A stretch of 64,000 nucleotides of DNA from Xanthomonas citri pv. mangiferaeindicae (GTDB lineage: Bacteria > Pseudomonadota > Gammaproteobacteria > Xanthomonadales > Xanthomonadaceae): positions 1,240,001 through 1,304,000 of the forward strand of contig CP016836.1 of NCBI GenBank assembly GCA_002240395.1, given 5' to 3'. The notes beneath the pieces were generated by a model, which saw only the letters and a program-made list of their open reading frames with translations, had not been told where the DNA came from and did no database searches. How positions within the stretch are numbered: the first letter of the stretch is position 1; every line of letters starts with the position of its first letter. This document shows positions 26,391 to 34,634 of this stretch, in pieces. A program made the translations under genes and the position numbers.

Positions 26391-28367
26391 ATGCACGGTC
26401 TGAATCCCCAACAAGCCCAGGCCCTCGGCCACGTCGAGGGCCCGCTGCTCGTGCTGGCCGGCGCGGGCAGCGGCAAGACACGCGTGATCGTGGAGAAGAT
26501 CGCCCACCTGATCCAGTCCGGGCGCTACCCGGCCAAGCGCATCGCCGCAATCACGTTCACCAACAAGTCGGCCAAGGAGATGCGCGAGCGCATCGCCAAG
26601 CGCCTGCGCGGCGACGCCGCCGACGGGCTGACGATCTGCACCTTCCACGCGCTGGGTCTGAAGATGCTGCAGATCGAGCACGCCAAGCTGGGGCTGCGCC
26701 GCGGGTTTTCGATCTTCGATGCCGACGATGCCGCCGCGCAGATCAAGGACCTGCTGCCTGGCGCAAAGCCCGATGTGGTGCAGGCGATGCAGGGCCTGGT
26801 CTCGCGCGCCAAGAATGCCGGGCTGTCGCCCGAGCAGGCGCACGCGGCGGCGACCAGCGCGCGCGAGTTCGAGGCCGCCGCGCTTTACGCCCGCTACCAG
26901 GAGCGCCTGGCCGCGTTCAACGCCGTCGACTTCGACGACCTGATCCGCTTGCCGGTACAACTGCTCGAATCCGACGAGGACGCGGTGCTGGGCTGGCGCG
27001 AGCGCATCGGCTACCTGCTGGTCGACGAGTGCCAGGACACCAATGACGCGCAGTACCGGCTGCTCAAGGCGATCGCCGGGCCCAAGGGCAATTTCACCTG
27101 CGTGGGCGACGACGACCAGAGCATCTATGCCTGGCGCGGCGCCAATCCCGAGAACCTGGCCGCGCTGGCGCACGATTACCCGACGCTGCGCATCGTCAAG
27201 CTCGAGCAGAACTATCGCTGCAGCAATCGCGTGTTGCGCGCGGCCAACGCGCTGATCGCCAACAACCCGCACGAACATCCCAAGACGCTGTGGAGCGCGC
27301 AGCCCGACGGCGAGCGCATCCGCGTGTGGGAGTGCCGCGACAGTGCGCACGAGGCCGAGAAGGTCGCCGGCGAGATCCACTTCCTGCAGTCCGCGCGCAA
27401 GGCCGAGTGGAGCGAGTTCTGCATCCTGTTTCGCAGCAATCACCTCTCGCGGCCACTGGAAAAGGCGCTGCAGCTGCTGCGTGTGCCCTACCACCTGAGC
27501 GGCGGCACCGCGTTCCTGGACCGCGGCGAGGTCAAGGACGCGATGTCGTGGCTGCGCGTGCTGGCCAACCCCGACGACGACTCGGCATTCCTGCGCGCGG
27601 TGCAGTCCCCCAGCCGCGGTGTCGGTCAGACGACGCTGGCCAAGCTGGCCGAGCTTGCGCGCAGCGCCCAGATGCCGATGTCGCGGGCGATCGAATCGAT
27701 GGGGCTGCTCAAGCAGCTGACCCCGCGCGCGGCCAATGCGCTGAGCGAGTTCGCCGACATCCTGCGCGAACTGCGCGCCGACGCGCGCCACATGCCGCCG
27801 GGCGATCTGGTACGCAAGCTCAACGAGCGCTCCGGCCTGATCGCGATGCTGCAGGCGCAGTGCAAGAGCGAAGAGCTGTTCCGGATCCGCCGCGGCAACC
27901 TCGACGAACTCGCCGACTGGTTCGAAGGCGCGCGCGGCGCGGGGCCAGGCGAACTGGCCTCGCAGCTGGCGCTGCTCACGCACGCCGACAAGGGCGATGC
28001 CGGCAACCAGGTGCGGCTTATGAGCATGCACGCCGCCAAGGGCCTGGAGTTCCGCTACGTGTTCATCATCGGCATGGACGACAACACCCTGCCGCACGAA
28101 TCGAGCATCGACGAGGGCCGCATCGACGAAGAGCGCCGGCTGCTGTACGTGGGCATCACCCGCGCCAAGGAACAGCTGTGGCTGTCGTATCCGCGCGAGA
28201 CCCAACGCTGGGGCCAGAAGCTGCGGCTGACCCCCAGCCGGTTCTTCGAGGAACTGCCGGCCGCCGAGATCCAGCGCGATGGCGCCGACCCGGTCGCCGA
28301 CGCGCAGCGCAAGCGCGAGCGCGCCAACCACGGCTTCGCCTCGATCAAGGCGCTGCTCGACAGTTGA
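26391..28367 (+). CDS. rep: ATP-dependent DNA helicase Rep
   Basis: A 658-residue UvrD/Rep superfamily 1A 3'-5' helicase that aids replication restart. Motifs in order: LVLAGAGSGKTRVI (Walker A), ITFTNKSAKEM (Ia), LLVDECQDTN (II), VGDDDQSIYAWRGA (III), LEQNYRCS (IV), SMHAAKGLEF (V) and LLYVGITRAKEQLWL (VI). ATG 26391 is preferred because Rep proteins begin MHGLN or MRLN; ATG 26379 is an alternative. No UvrD-style C-terminal extension is present, supporting Rep. Confidence 0.93.
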   Translation: MHGLNPQQAQALGHVEGPLLVLAGAGSGKTRVIVEKIAHLIQSGRYPAKRIAAITFTNKSAKEMRERIAKRLRGDAADGLTICTFHALGLKMLQIEHAKLGLRRGFSIFDADDAAAQIKDLLPGAKPDVVQAMQGLVSRAKNAGLSPEQAHAAATSAREFEAAALYARYQERLAAFNAVDFDDLIRLPVQLLESDEDAVLGWRERIGYLLVDECQDTNDAQYRLLKAIAGPKGNFTCVGDDDQSIYAWRGANPENLAALAHDYPTLRIVKLEQNYRCSNRVLRAANALIANNPHEHPKTLWSAQPDGERIRVWECRDSAHEAEKVAGEIHFLQSARKAEWSEFCILFRSNHLSRPLEKALQLLRVPYHLSGGTAFLDRGEVKDAMSWLRVLANPDDDSAFLRAVQSPSRGVGQTTLAKLAELARSAQMPMSRAIESMGLLKQLTPRAANALSEFADILRELRADARHMPPGDLVRKLNERSGLIAMLQAQCKSEELFRIRRGNLDELADWFEGARGAGPGELASQLALLTHADKGDAGNQVRLMSMHAAKGLEFRYVFIIGMDDNTLPHESSIDEGRIDEERRLLYVGITRAKEQLWLSYPRETQRWGQKLRLTPSRFFEELPAAEIQRDGADPVADAQRKRERANHGFASIKALLDS

Positions 28368-28403
28368 GCGACGGCGGCCGCTGCGGCCACCGCCGCGCCG
28401 GCG

Positions 28404-29057
28404 TCAGGGCGAGGTGTGCCCACCCGGTGCGAGCGTGGCCAGGGCCTCGCGCAGCGCCGCGACCTCGGCCTCGAGCGCCTCTACGCGCGCCACCAGCGCC
28501 TCGTCGCTGCGCACGGCCTCGCCCCGTGGCTCGGGCATCGGCAGGCTCTCGACATCGACCGGCCCACACAACAGATGCGCGAACCGCTCCTCGCGGCGCC
28601 CCGCGCCCGGCGGGATGCGCACCAGCAGCGCCTTGGCCGCCATCCGCTCCAGATGATGGCGCACGTCCTCGATGTCGCCGAAGGCGTGCAGTCGCTCGCT
28701 GCGCGCCTGCAGTTCGTGCGCGGTCTGCACGCCGCGCAGCAGCAGCACGGCGAGCAGCGCGATCTGGGGCGGCGGCAGGTCCAGCAGGCTGCCGACGCTG
28801 TGCTCGTAGCGCTCGGCACGCGACGAGAACGACTGCCGCGCCAGCCGATGCTGCTCGAGCTGGCGCAGCGCGTGATGCGTGTCGCCGAAGCTCAGCGCCA
28901 TCACCGGCTCGCGCGCGGTCTTCTGATTGGCTGCCGACTGCGCGGCGTTGACGGTGAGCGGATAGACGTCGGGCGTGGTCGCCTGTTTCTCGATCAGGCA
29001 GCCGAGCACGCGGGCTTCGGCGGGGCTCAGTTCCGGCCAGCGGGCGGTCTGGTGCAT
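28404..29057 (-). CDS. YceH-family (DUF480) winged-helix protein
   Basis: A 217-residue protein of the YceH/DUF480 family. The tandem winged helices are typical: LSPAEARVLGCLIEKQATTP and YPLTVNAAQSAANQK in the first, LLDLPPPQIALLAVLLLRG in the second. A C-terminal coiled coil of heptads follows (LVARVEALEAEVAALREALA). Fold relatives bind DNA, but the role is undefined. ATG 29057 has an AGGAG site. Confidence 0.92.
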   Translation of the reverse strand: MHQTARWPELSPAEARVLGCLIEKQATTPDVYPLTVNAAQSAANQKTAREPVMALSFGDTHHALRQLEQHRLARQSFSSRAERYEHSVGSLLDLPPPQIALLAVLLLRGVQTAHELQARSERLHAFGDIEDVRHHLERMAAKALLVRIPPGAGRREERFAHLLCGPVDVESLPMPEPRGEAVRSDEALVARVEALEAEVAALREALATLAPGGHTSP

Positions 29058-29169
29058 ATCGGCTCCTGTCGGACGGGGCCGGCATGATGGCCCGAGTGCG
29101 CCTGGATGTCATGCTGGCGTGAAGAGCTGCGGTTACACTCCCTGGCCGATCGATCCCAGGCTTTCTGCG

Positions 29170-30084
29170 ATGCGCACAACGCTCCCCGCCCTGACCCTGC
29201 TCGCCAGCGCGCTGCTGATCGCGGCCTGCAAGCCCGTGGCGGCGCCCGCCGACGCCCCAGTCGCCGCCCCGCAGCCCGCCGCTGCGCCCGTCACCGATGT
29301 CAGCGCGCCCGCCGACAACCTCAACGCGGTGCTGTGGGTGCAGCGTTCGGAGGAGTACCGCGCCAACAGCCTGTCGCTGTTCCGCGCGGCTGCCGACCAC
29401 CTCGATGCGGCCCTGGCCGAACCGAACTGGGATGCACTGGTGCCGGCCGAGCGCGAACTGGCGGGCGACGCGCGCGCGCTGCCGCCTGCAGTGATCATGG
29501 ACATCGACGAGACCGTACTCGACAACTCGCCCTACCAGGCACGTCTGGTGCACAACGGGCTGGAGTACGACGAGGTCACCTGGGCGCAGTGGGTTGCCGA
29601 GAAGAAGGCCCGCCCGGTTCCCGGCGTGCTCGAGTTCGCCAAGGCCGCCGAGGCCAAGGGCGTGACCATCCTCTACCTGTCCAACCGCGCCCAGCATCTG
29701 CAGGAGGCGACGCTCGCCAACCTGCGCGCCGAAGGTCTGCCCGTCAAGGACGACAGCGTGTTCCTGGGATTGGGCACGCACGCGGAAGGCTGCGAGCAGC
29801 ACGGCAGCGAGAAGACCTGTCGTCGTCGCCTGGCCGGCCGCCAATATCGGGTGCTGATGCAGTTTGGCGACCAGCTCGGCGACTTCGTCGAAGTGCTTGC
29901 CAACACGGGCGAGGCCCGCACGCAGTTGCTCGACGAGTATGGCGACTGGTTCGGCGAACGCTGGTGGATGCTGGCCAATCCGACCTACGGCGGCTGGGAG
30001 CCGGCCCAGTTCAACAACGCATGGGACCAGCCCGCGTCGGCCCGGCGCGCCGCCAAGCGCGCGGCCCTCGATCGGGCGCAGTGA
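29170..30084 (+). CDS. 5'-nucleotidase, lipoprotein e(P4) family
   Basis: A 304-residue surface or periplasmic HAD (class C) acid phosphatase. Signal peptide with lipobox LIAAC (Cys19), then an Ala/Pro linker. Motif I is VIMDIDETVLDNSPYQ, with WAQWV and LYLSNRAQHLQ (motif II) and FGDQLGDFVEV (motif IV). Haemophilus e(P4) uses this fold to release nucleosides from NMN and other nucleotides. Start ATG 29170 fits the signal peptide. A rho-independent terminator lies about 125 bases after the stop. Confidence 0.9.
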   Translation: MRTTLPALTLLASALLIAACKPVAAPADAPVAAPQPAAAPVTDVSAPADNLNAVLWVQRSEEYRANSLSLFRAAADHLDAALAEPNWDALVPAERELAGDARALPPAVIMDIDETVLDNSPYQARLVHNGLEYDEVTWAQWVAEKKARPVPGVLEFAKAAEAKGVTILYLSNRAQHLQEATLANLRAEGLPVKDDSVFLGLGTHAEGCEQHGSEKTCRRRLAGRQYRVLMQFGDQLGDFVEVLANTGEARTQLLDEYGDWFGERWWMLANPTYGGWEPAQFNNAWDQPASARRAAKRAALDRAQ

Positions 30085-30099
30085 TCCGAGGCAGGCATG

Positions 30100-30236
30100 C
30101 GGCCTGGTCCTCAACCACTTAGATGGCAAACCTGAAGCATTGCGTCAGCTTTCTGAACCCGTTAAGCTGAACGGGTCAACACCGAGTCCTCCGGCATCGT
30201 CCGGTTCAGGGAGACCCCGAGGGTCTCCCTTTTTTT
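30100..30236 (+). ncRNA. Candidate small RNA or leader with micro-ORF ending at a terminator
   Basis: Between the acid phosphatase stop and the terminator there is about 120 bases with a stable hairpin (stem 30157-30163 with 30170-30176). It also holds a 15-codon frame from ATG 30123 reading MANLKHCVSFLNPLS, without an obvious ribosome binding site. The distance and structure suit either a 3'-UTR-derived sRNA or a stand-alone transcript. No known RNA family is recognised. Low certainty. Confidence 0.25.
30209..30236 (+). terminator. Rho-independent terminator
   Basis: A perfect 9-bp stem GGGAGACCC / GGGTCTCCC (30209-30217 and 30221-30229) with a three-base loop, followed by seven T. It is the strongest intrinsic terminator in the window and ends plus-strand transcription coming from the acid phosphatase gene or the small-RNA candidate. 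Confidence 0.92.
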
Positions 30237-30307
30237 GTCTGGTGCGCGCAGTGGCCGGCATCGCGCCCCGCAAGGCGGCCGAGGCGCAGCGCACATCGTC
30301 CGACAGG

Positions 30308-30343
30308 CACTCACACCCTGGGGTCGGCCCCAGGGTGTGAGTG
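30308..30343. repeat. 36-bp near-perfect hairpin at the edge of the T3SS region
   Basis: A 16-bp perfect inverted repeat (30308-30323 and 30328-30343) around a TCGG tetraloop. Its core reads CTGGGG-TCGG-CCCCAG, which has the same 6-4-6 layout as the CTAGGG-N4-CCCTAG sites found further along. It has no T tract on either strand, so it is not a standard terminator. An operator or an RNA-level element are both possible. Confidence 0.7.
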
Positions 30344-30418
30344 GAAAAGCGTTCGACTACCTTCGGGGGGTCCGGCTCCGCACCACCGACCCGGTCATGC
30401 CGCCCCCGAGGCCTCGTC

Positions 30419-32017
30419 GTGTCGCTGATCAGTGAAATCCACAAGCACGCCTCCGCCGATCTGGGCAGGCTGTCCGGGCTGCTCGGCAATGGCCCGGGCG
30501 GCAACGGGCACGGCATCGGCCCGCAGCTCGGCAACGCGTTCTCGAACACGATGAAGGGGCTGACGTCCAACCTCTTCCATCAGCAGTTTCCCGGTGTGAA
30601 CTTCGGAAACGGCCCGCGGCCCACGCAGGGCGGCGCGCCGGCGGCGGATGCACGCCCGACCCTGCCCACGCCACCAGGTGGCCCGACACTGCCCGCCCCG
30701 CAGCTGCCTGCACTGCCCGGCAGCCAGCCCGCCCACGGCGGGAACGGGGCTCACTCGCATGGCGGCCATCCGGCCGGCCCCAACATTCCAACCCCCGGCG
30801 GCATCCCTGCCGGCCCCGGACTCGGTGGCGGTCTACCGGGCCCGGCGCGGCCCGATGGCGGTCATGCCCCACACCTGCCGTCCCCTGGTGGCCCGACATC
30901 CACGCCGGGCCAGACCGGACTGCTACCGGCGCTGGGCAACCTGCTGGGCAACGCCGCGAATGCAGTCCGCCAACTCCTGTCCCCGGGCACAGCGCTGCCG
31001 CCTGCCTTCCAGTCGGGACCGCCGGGCGGCGGTCCGGTCGCAACACCGCAGACGTTGCCGACGCAGCTCGCCTCGACCGCCAACCAGGTCGTTCGCGCAC
31101 TCACCAACGCCGTGCCGCAGACTCCTGCCACCGCGCCCCCCGGCACCGCGACGAACACTGTGGCGCTGCCGGCCGCAGCGCCCGGACAGACGGCCGCCAC
31201 GCCGGCAGGGGTGGCGCAACAGCCGTCCGCGACCCCACAGACACTCGCCCAGCAAGCGACGATGCCGCAGACGGCATCGCCGCCGCCCACTGTCCCGGCC
31301 GCACCCGCGCAGGCGCAAGCCACATCCACGCCGCTGCCTGTGCCGCCGCAGGCGCCGCCCGCGCAGCCGCAACAGGCGGGGACCGCACCCGCGCCCCCGG
31401 GCAATCCGGCCATGGACCGCAGCGCCGTGCCACAGCAGGCCGCGCCCCCGACGCAGCCCGCGATCGCCAACGCTCCCGCCGGTACGACCCTGGCCGCAGT
31501 GCCGGCCGCGGTCATGGCGACCCAGGCGCCGGCGACACAGCAAGTCGCCGGCAACACCCAGATCGCAGGCAATCCCCAAGCCACGGCACCGGCGGCCGGC
31601 GAGCGTGGCGGACCGTCGCGCGTCGACTTGGTGGCCACCGGCGTCTACACCGCCGACGGCCCTGGCCTGCGCCGTCGCAACCGGTTCAAGGTCGGACCCG
31701 CCGACATCGGCCAGTGGATGGTCGCCCTGGCACAGGGCCGGCGATTGCTGATGCGGCCCCACGACGACCTGCCGGCCGAGATCGCGCGCGCGATGCAGTG
31801 GCTGTTCTGGACGCTGGCTCTGGTCGCCTACGGCTGCCTGGGCCTGGTGCTGGTCAGCGTGCTGCTGAGCATGGGCGAGATGCCCGCCGCCCCCGCGATG
31901 CGGCGCTGGAGCAGCGAACTCGCGTTCGCGGGTCTGGCGGCCGCCTGCGGCGCATGGTGGCTGGCCCGCCGGCTCAATGCCCCGGCACGCGGCGCGGCCG
32001 GCCCCGTCCGCCGATAG
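30419..32017 (+). CDS. Pro/Ala/Gly-rich membrane protein next to T3SS, unknown function (GTG start)
   Basis: A 532-residue protein. An N-terminal segment of about 55 residues (SLISEIHKHASADLGRLSG onward) looks globular or amphipathic. It is followed by about 350 residues of Pro/Ala/Gly/Gln/Thr-rich disorder. A conserved-looking C-terminal part has GVYTADGPGLRRRNRFKVG, a TM segment near 461-487 and a second near 497-518. GTG 30419 after GAGG is preferred; an ATG at 30341 would put 26 extra residues inside the hairpin. The architecture would suit a secreted translocator-like or tethered protein of the T3SS, but this is inference. No family is recognised. Confidence 0.6.
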   Translation: MSLISEIHKHASADLGRLSGLLGNGPGGNGHGIGPQLGNAFSNTMKGLTSNLFHQQFPGVNFGNGPRPTQGGAPAADARPTLPTPPGGPTLPAPQLPALPGSQPAHGGNGAHSHGGHPAGPNIPTPGGIPAGPGLGGGLPGPARPDGGHAPHLPSPGGPTSTPGQTGLLPALGNLLGNAANAVRQLLSPGTALPPAFQSGPPGGGPVATPQTLPTQLASTANQVVRALTNAVPQTPATAPPGTATNTVALPAAAPGQTAATPAGVAQQPSATPQTLAQQATMPQTASPPPTVPAAPAQAQATSTPLPVPPQAPPAQPQQAGTAPAPPGNPAMDRSAVPQQAAPPTQPAIANAPAGTTLAAVPAAVMATQAPATQQVAGNTQIAGNPQATAPAAGERGGPSRVDLVATGVYTADGPGLRRRNRFKVGPADIGQWMVALAQGRRLLMRPHDDLPAEIARAMQWLFWTLALVAYGCLGLVLVSVLLSMGEMPAAPAMRRWSSELAFAGLAAACGAWWLARRLNAPARGAAGPVRR

Positions 32018-32068
32018 ATTTGCCCGTCGCAAGCCCGGCGGGCCTGTTACCCGGATCTCAGCCGCTCC

Positions 32069-32119
32069 GCGTGCGACCAGGCCGTCGTCGGTCAGCTCGA
32101 TACGCTGCTTATCGATGCC
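32069..32119 (-). pseudogene. 3' remnant of a DUF6683-like gene
   Basis: Seventeen codons reading GIDKQRIELTDDGLVAR match the last residues of the intact gene at 32997-33692 (GIDLQRIELTDGGLVAR). The stop codon has drifted away. Nothing of the 5' part remains; the fragment lies only about 40 bases after the duplicated secreted-protein gene. It marks the far end of a decayed tandem duplication. Confidence 0.8.
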
Positions 32120-32160
32120 GCTACGCATATGTCCTCGTCACACCATCGGCATGGCATCAC

Positions 32161-32826
32161 TCAAGGCGTATACACCGGGACCTGCACCGTGCTCATCGCG
32201 CCGCTCCCAATGTTGGCGATCATGCGGGGCTGATAGACAACGTGTGGACAGTTGCCCTGCCCACGCTGCACCACCGTCATGCGCGTCCCATCGCCGCGCA
32301 CCTGGCGTCGCTCGAGCTCGTAGGTGAATCGAAAACGCGACATCTCTGCGCCTGGCCCCGCTGCTCGCGTGGCCCCCGGTTCAATCGCGACCACAAGCGT
32401 GCCTTGGGACCCCATCAAGCGACCGGACAACCCATAGCGATTCTGTTGCACCGTGCCGCCCCCCGTGATCTGTCCCTGCGCGTCAATGTCGATCCGGATG
32501 CCGCCGGCCTCGGCATGCCATCCCTCCGGCCCTACACGCCCTTCGGCAATGAAGCCCGCATTGCCGGCGCCTGCATCCTGCCCAGGCACACCCGCAACTT
32601 CGCCATGCACGATCAACTGGACCCGATCGCCCCCCATCCTTTTGAAGGCAATGCTGCCCTCGCCCGAGGCGCGCATCGCGGGCCTTCCGTTGGACGGCGT
32701 TGCGCGCACATCGAGCGTGCCGACATACGGATCATCGGTCGCGAGAAACGCAGGCTCCGCTTCCCCGCAAGCGGGAACGGACAGCATCACGAGTGCTACA
32801 CCGGACAAGCGCCACATCAGTGTCAT
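32161..32826 (-). CDS. Predicted exported protein, duplicate copy B, unknown
   Basis: A 221-residue protein with a hydrophobic N terminus ending SVPACGEAEP, a possible lipobox (Cys near 20). The mature part is rich in beta-type sequence (GSIAFKRMGGDRVQLIVHGE, GGTVQQNRYGLSGRL). It is about 80-85 percent identical by eye to the copy at 33848-34510, clearly from a local duplication. Its ribosome binding site has GGGG where copy A has GAGG, hinting at weaker translation. No family is recognised. Codon use suggests it is still coding. Confidence 0.75.
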   Translation of the reverse strand: MTLMWRLSGVALVMLSVPACGEAEPAFLATDDPYVGTLDVRATPSNGRPAMRASGEGSIAFKRMGGDRVQLIVHGEVAGVPGQDAGAGNAGFIAEGRVGPEGWHAEAGGIRIDIDAQGQITGGGTVQQNRYGLSGRLMGSQGTLVVAIEPGATRAAGPGAEMSRFRFTYELERRQVRGDGTRMTVVQRGQGNCPHVVYQPRMIANIGSGAMSTVQVPVYTP

Positions 32827-32901
32827 GACGACCCCGATTCAACGTCGTATGCCATCCCAGGACGAGCCGCCTCCAAGACCGGCATGGGTTGCTGAAATGA
32901 C

Positions 32902-32933
32902 GAAGGCTGGAAGGATAAATCCCCCCAGCCTTC
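32902..32933 (-). terminator. Hairpin, duplicated copy
   Basis: A 9-bp stem (GAAGGCTGG with CCAGCCTTC) duplicated from the one at 34587-34619, with a longer loop. In the original it follows a needle-like gene; here only a gene remnant precedes it. A T-rich tract is absent, so termination strength is doubtful. Confidence 0.5.
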
Positions 32934-32949
32934 ACCGGCCACGTGTCAC

Positions 32950-32989
32950 CTACTGCCTACGAGCGCTCGAGGAATTGCGCTTCACGATT
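32950..32989 (-). pseudogene. 3' remnant of the needle-like gene
   Basis: About 40 bases closely match the 3' end of the gene at 34635-35006, including the sequence for SSIARKQ in decayed form: the shared core is AGGAATTG and TACGAGCG on the plus strand. It abuts the stop of the intact DUF6683-like gene. It marks the near boundary of the duplicated unit. Confidence 0.75.
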
Positions 32990-32996
32990 ACCGCGC

Positions 32997-33692
32997 TCAG
33001 CGCGCGACGAGGCCGCCGTCGGTCAGTTCGATGCGCTGCAGATCAATGCCATTCCCCTGCAGGCCCCTGCGCACGCCCGAAGCCAGAGTCGCCAGCGCTT
33101 CGCGATTGCCCTGGCGCTTCATCGTTTGGTACGACAGCGCCGACACCATCGTGAGATATGCCGTGCGCTCGGCCTGTGCCTGCTTGGCCGCATCACTCAT
33201 GCCGGCGATCTGCGGCACGGCGGCCAGGGGACCGATCAACTGACGACGCACCGCGCGTTGCCCCTCGGGCACGCGTGCCGAGTCACGGTCGTTGGCCACC
33301 TCCCACGAGATCAGCAGATGCGCGGCCAGCACATCGCCGAGATTGGTCGGGTCGTACCCGTAGCGCCGCAGAATGCCATCGAACTGGCGCAGCAACTCGC
33401 CTGAGCCGATCACTTTTTCAAGATCGGCGACCTGCTGCGTGTTGCGGCCAAACGCCTGGATCGTCTCCTGCTGCACCCGTGCGCTAATGGCTGGGTCACG
33501 CCGGAACGACAGGGTCTGGACGGCCTGTGCATCGACCTGCGCAGGTGCCGGCCGAGAGACCGCCTGCTGCAATGCACGTTGCACGGCGGCATCGCCATCG
33601 GCAGCGTTCACAACCGCGGTCGCCAGCAGCAGAGCAAGGCTCGCCAACAGCGCCATACCTCGCGCAACGCGTAATCTCGACTCTTCAATCAT
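32997..33692 (-). CDS. DUF6683-like exported protein
   Basis: A 231-residue protein with a signal peptide (about 1-30, ending VVNAAD). The body has RRYGYDPTNLGDVLAAHLLISWEVAND and a helical C terminus; this resembles DUF6683, an uncharacterised family. ATG 33692 is chosen for its strong AAGGAG ribosome binding site; the frame upstream to 33752 is not supported. It sits between two copies of the unknown exported gene. A remnant of its 3' end is found beyond copy B. Confidence 0.72.
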   Translation of the reverse strand: MIEESRLRVARGMALLASLALLLATAVVNAADGDAAVQRALQQAVSRPAPAQVDAQAVQTLSFRRDPAISARVQQETIQAFGRNTQQVADLEKVIGSGELLRQFDGILRRYGYDPTNLGDVLAAHLLISWEVANDRDSARVPEGQRAVRRQLIGPLAAVPQIAGMSDAAKQAQAERTAYLTMVSALSYQTMKRQGNREALATLASGVRRGLQGNGIDLQRIELTDGGLVAR

Positions 33693-33847
33693 TTGTAAAT
33701 CTCCTTCGTGAGGACGGCACCTGATGCGCCGCAGTGATGGGGTCTCAGTCACCGCCCCGCCGGCAGCCGCTCAACGGCTCTCCCGCTAGACCCATTGCGG
33801 CGCGGTGCGGCGAGCGTGCGGGCTGTGCCACGTCTGCATGAGGCCGC

Positions 33848-34510
33848 TCAAGGCGTACACACCGGGACCTGCACCGTGCTCATCGCGCCACCACCGATGT
33901 TGGCGATCATGCGCGGCTGATAGACGACATGAGGACAATTGCCTCGCCCGCGCCGCGCCGTCATAGGTGTCCTGTCACCGCGCATCTGCCGTCGTTCGAG
34001 CTCGTAGGTGAAACGAAAACTGGAGATCTCTGCGTCTGGTCTAGCTGCTCGCGCGGCGCCCGGCTCAATCGCGACCACAAGCGTGCCCTGCGATCCCATC
34101 AAGCGACCGGACAACACATAGCGATCGTGTTGCACCGTGCCACCCCCGGTGATCCGTCCCTGCGCATCGATATCGATGCGGATGCCGCCAGCCTCAGCAT
34201 GCCATCCGTCCGGCCGTACACGTCCCTCGGCAATGAAACCCGCGTTGCCAGCACCGGAGGCCTGTCCAGGCACCCCCGTGACTTCACCGTGCACGATCAG
34301 TTGGACACGATCACCCCCGACCCTTTTGAACGCAACGCTGCCCTGACCCGAGGCCCGCATTGCAGAACCTCCGTTGGCCGGCGTCGCGCGCACCTCGAGC
34401 GTGCCCACATAGGGATCGTCGGTTGCGAGAAACGCAGGTTCCGCTGCCCCGCAGGCGGGAACGCACAACACCACCAGTGCCAAACCAGATAAGCGCTGCA
34501 TTAGTGCCAT
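33848..34510 (-). CDS. Predicted exported protein, duplicate copy A, unknown
   Basis: A 220-residue protein with an N-terminal hydrophobic stretch ending CVPACGAAEP, either a signal peptide or lipoprotein signal. The mature domain has repeated hydrophobic strands such as GSVAFKRVGGDRVQLIVHGE and SQGTLVVAIEPGAAR, and a conserved NCPHVVYQPRMIANIG ending. It is paralogous with copy B. A GAGG ribosome binding site precedes ATG 34510. It follows the needle-like gene and its hairpin on the same strand, so it could be a T3SS accessory or periplasmic factor. Function unknown. Confidence 0.78.
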   Translation of the reverse strand: MALMQRLSGLALVVLCVPACGAAEPAFLATDDPYVGTLEVRATPANGGSAMRASGQGSVAFKRVGGDRVQLIVHGEVTGVPGQASGAGNAGFIAEGRVRPDGWHAEAGGIRIDIDAQGRITGGGTVQHDRYVLSGRLMGSQGTLVVAIEPGAARAARPDAEISSFRFTYELERRQMRGDRTPMTARRGRGNCPHVVYQPRMIANIGGGAMSTVQVPVCTP

Positions 34511-34586
34511 GACGACCTCGATTCAAAGTCGTATGCCGGCCCGAGGACAAGCCGCGTCCGGGATCGGCATGAGGTTTCTGAAATGA

Positions 34587-34619
34587 CGAAGGCTGGGAGG
34601 ATAATCCCCCCAGCCTTCG
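34587..34619 (-). terminator. Hairpin after needle-like gene
   Basis: An 11-bp perfect stem CGAAGGCTGGG / CCCAGCCTTCG around an 11-base loop, starting 15 bases after the stop codon of the needle-like gene. It lacks a strong T tract, so it may act as a partial terminator or mRNA 3' stabiliser that raises the level of an abundant structural protein. Confidence 0.6.
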
Positions 34620-34634
34620 CTGACCTCGTGTCGC

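Noticed and set aside
26361..28331. A 656-codon open frame antisense to rep
   Set aside because: The rep frame has all seven helicase motifs, and the antisense product has no domains and low-complexity composition.
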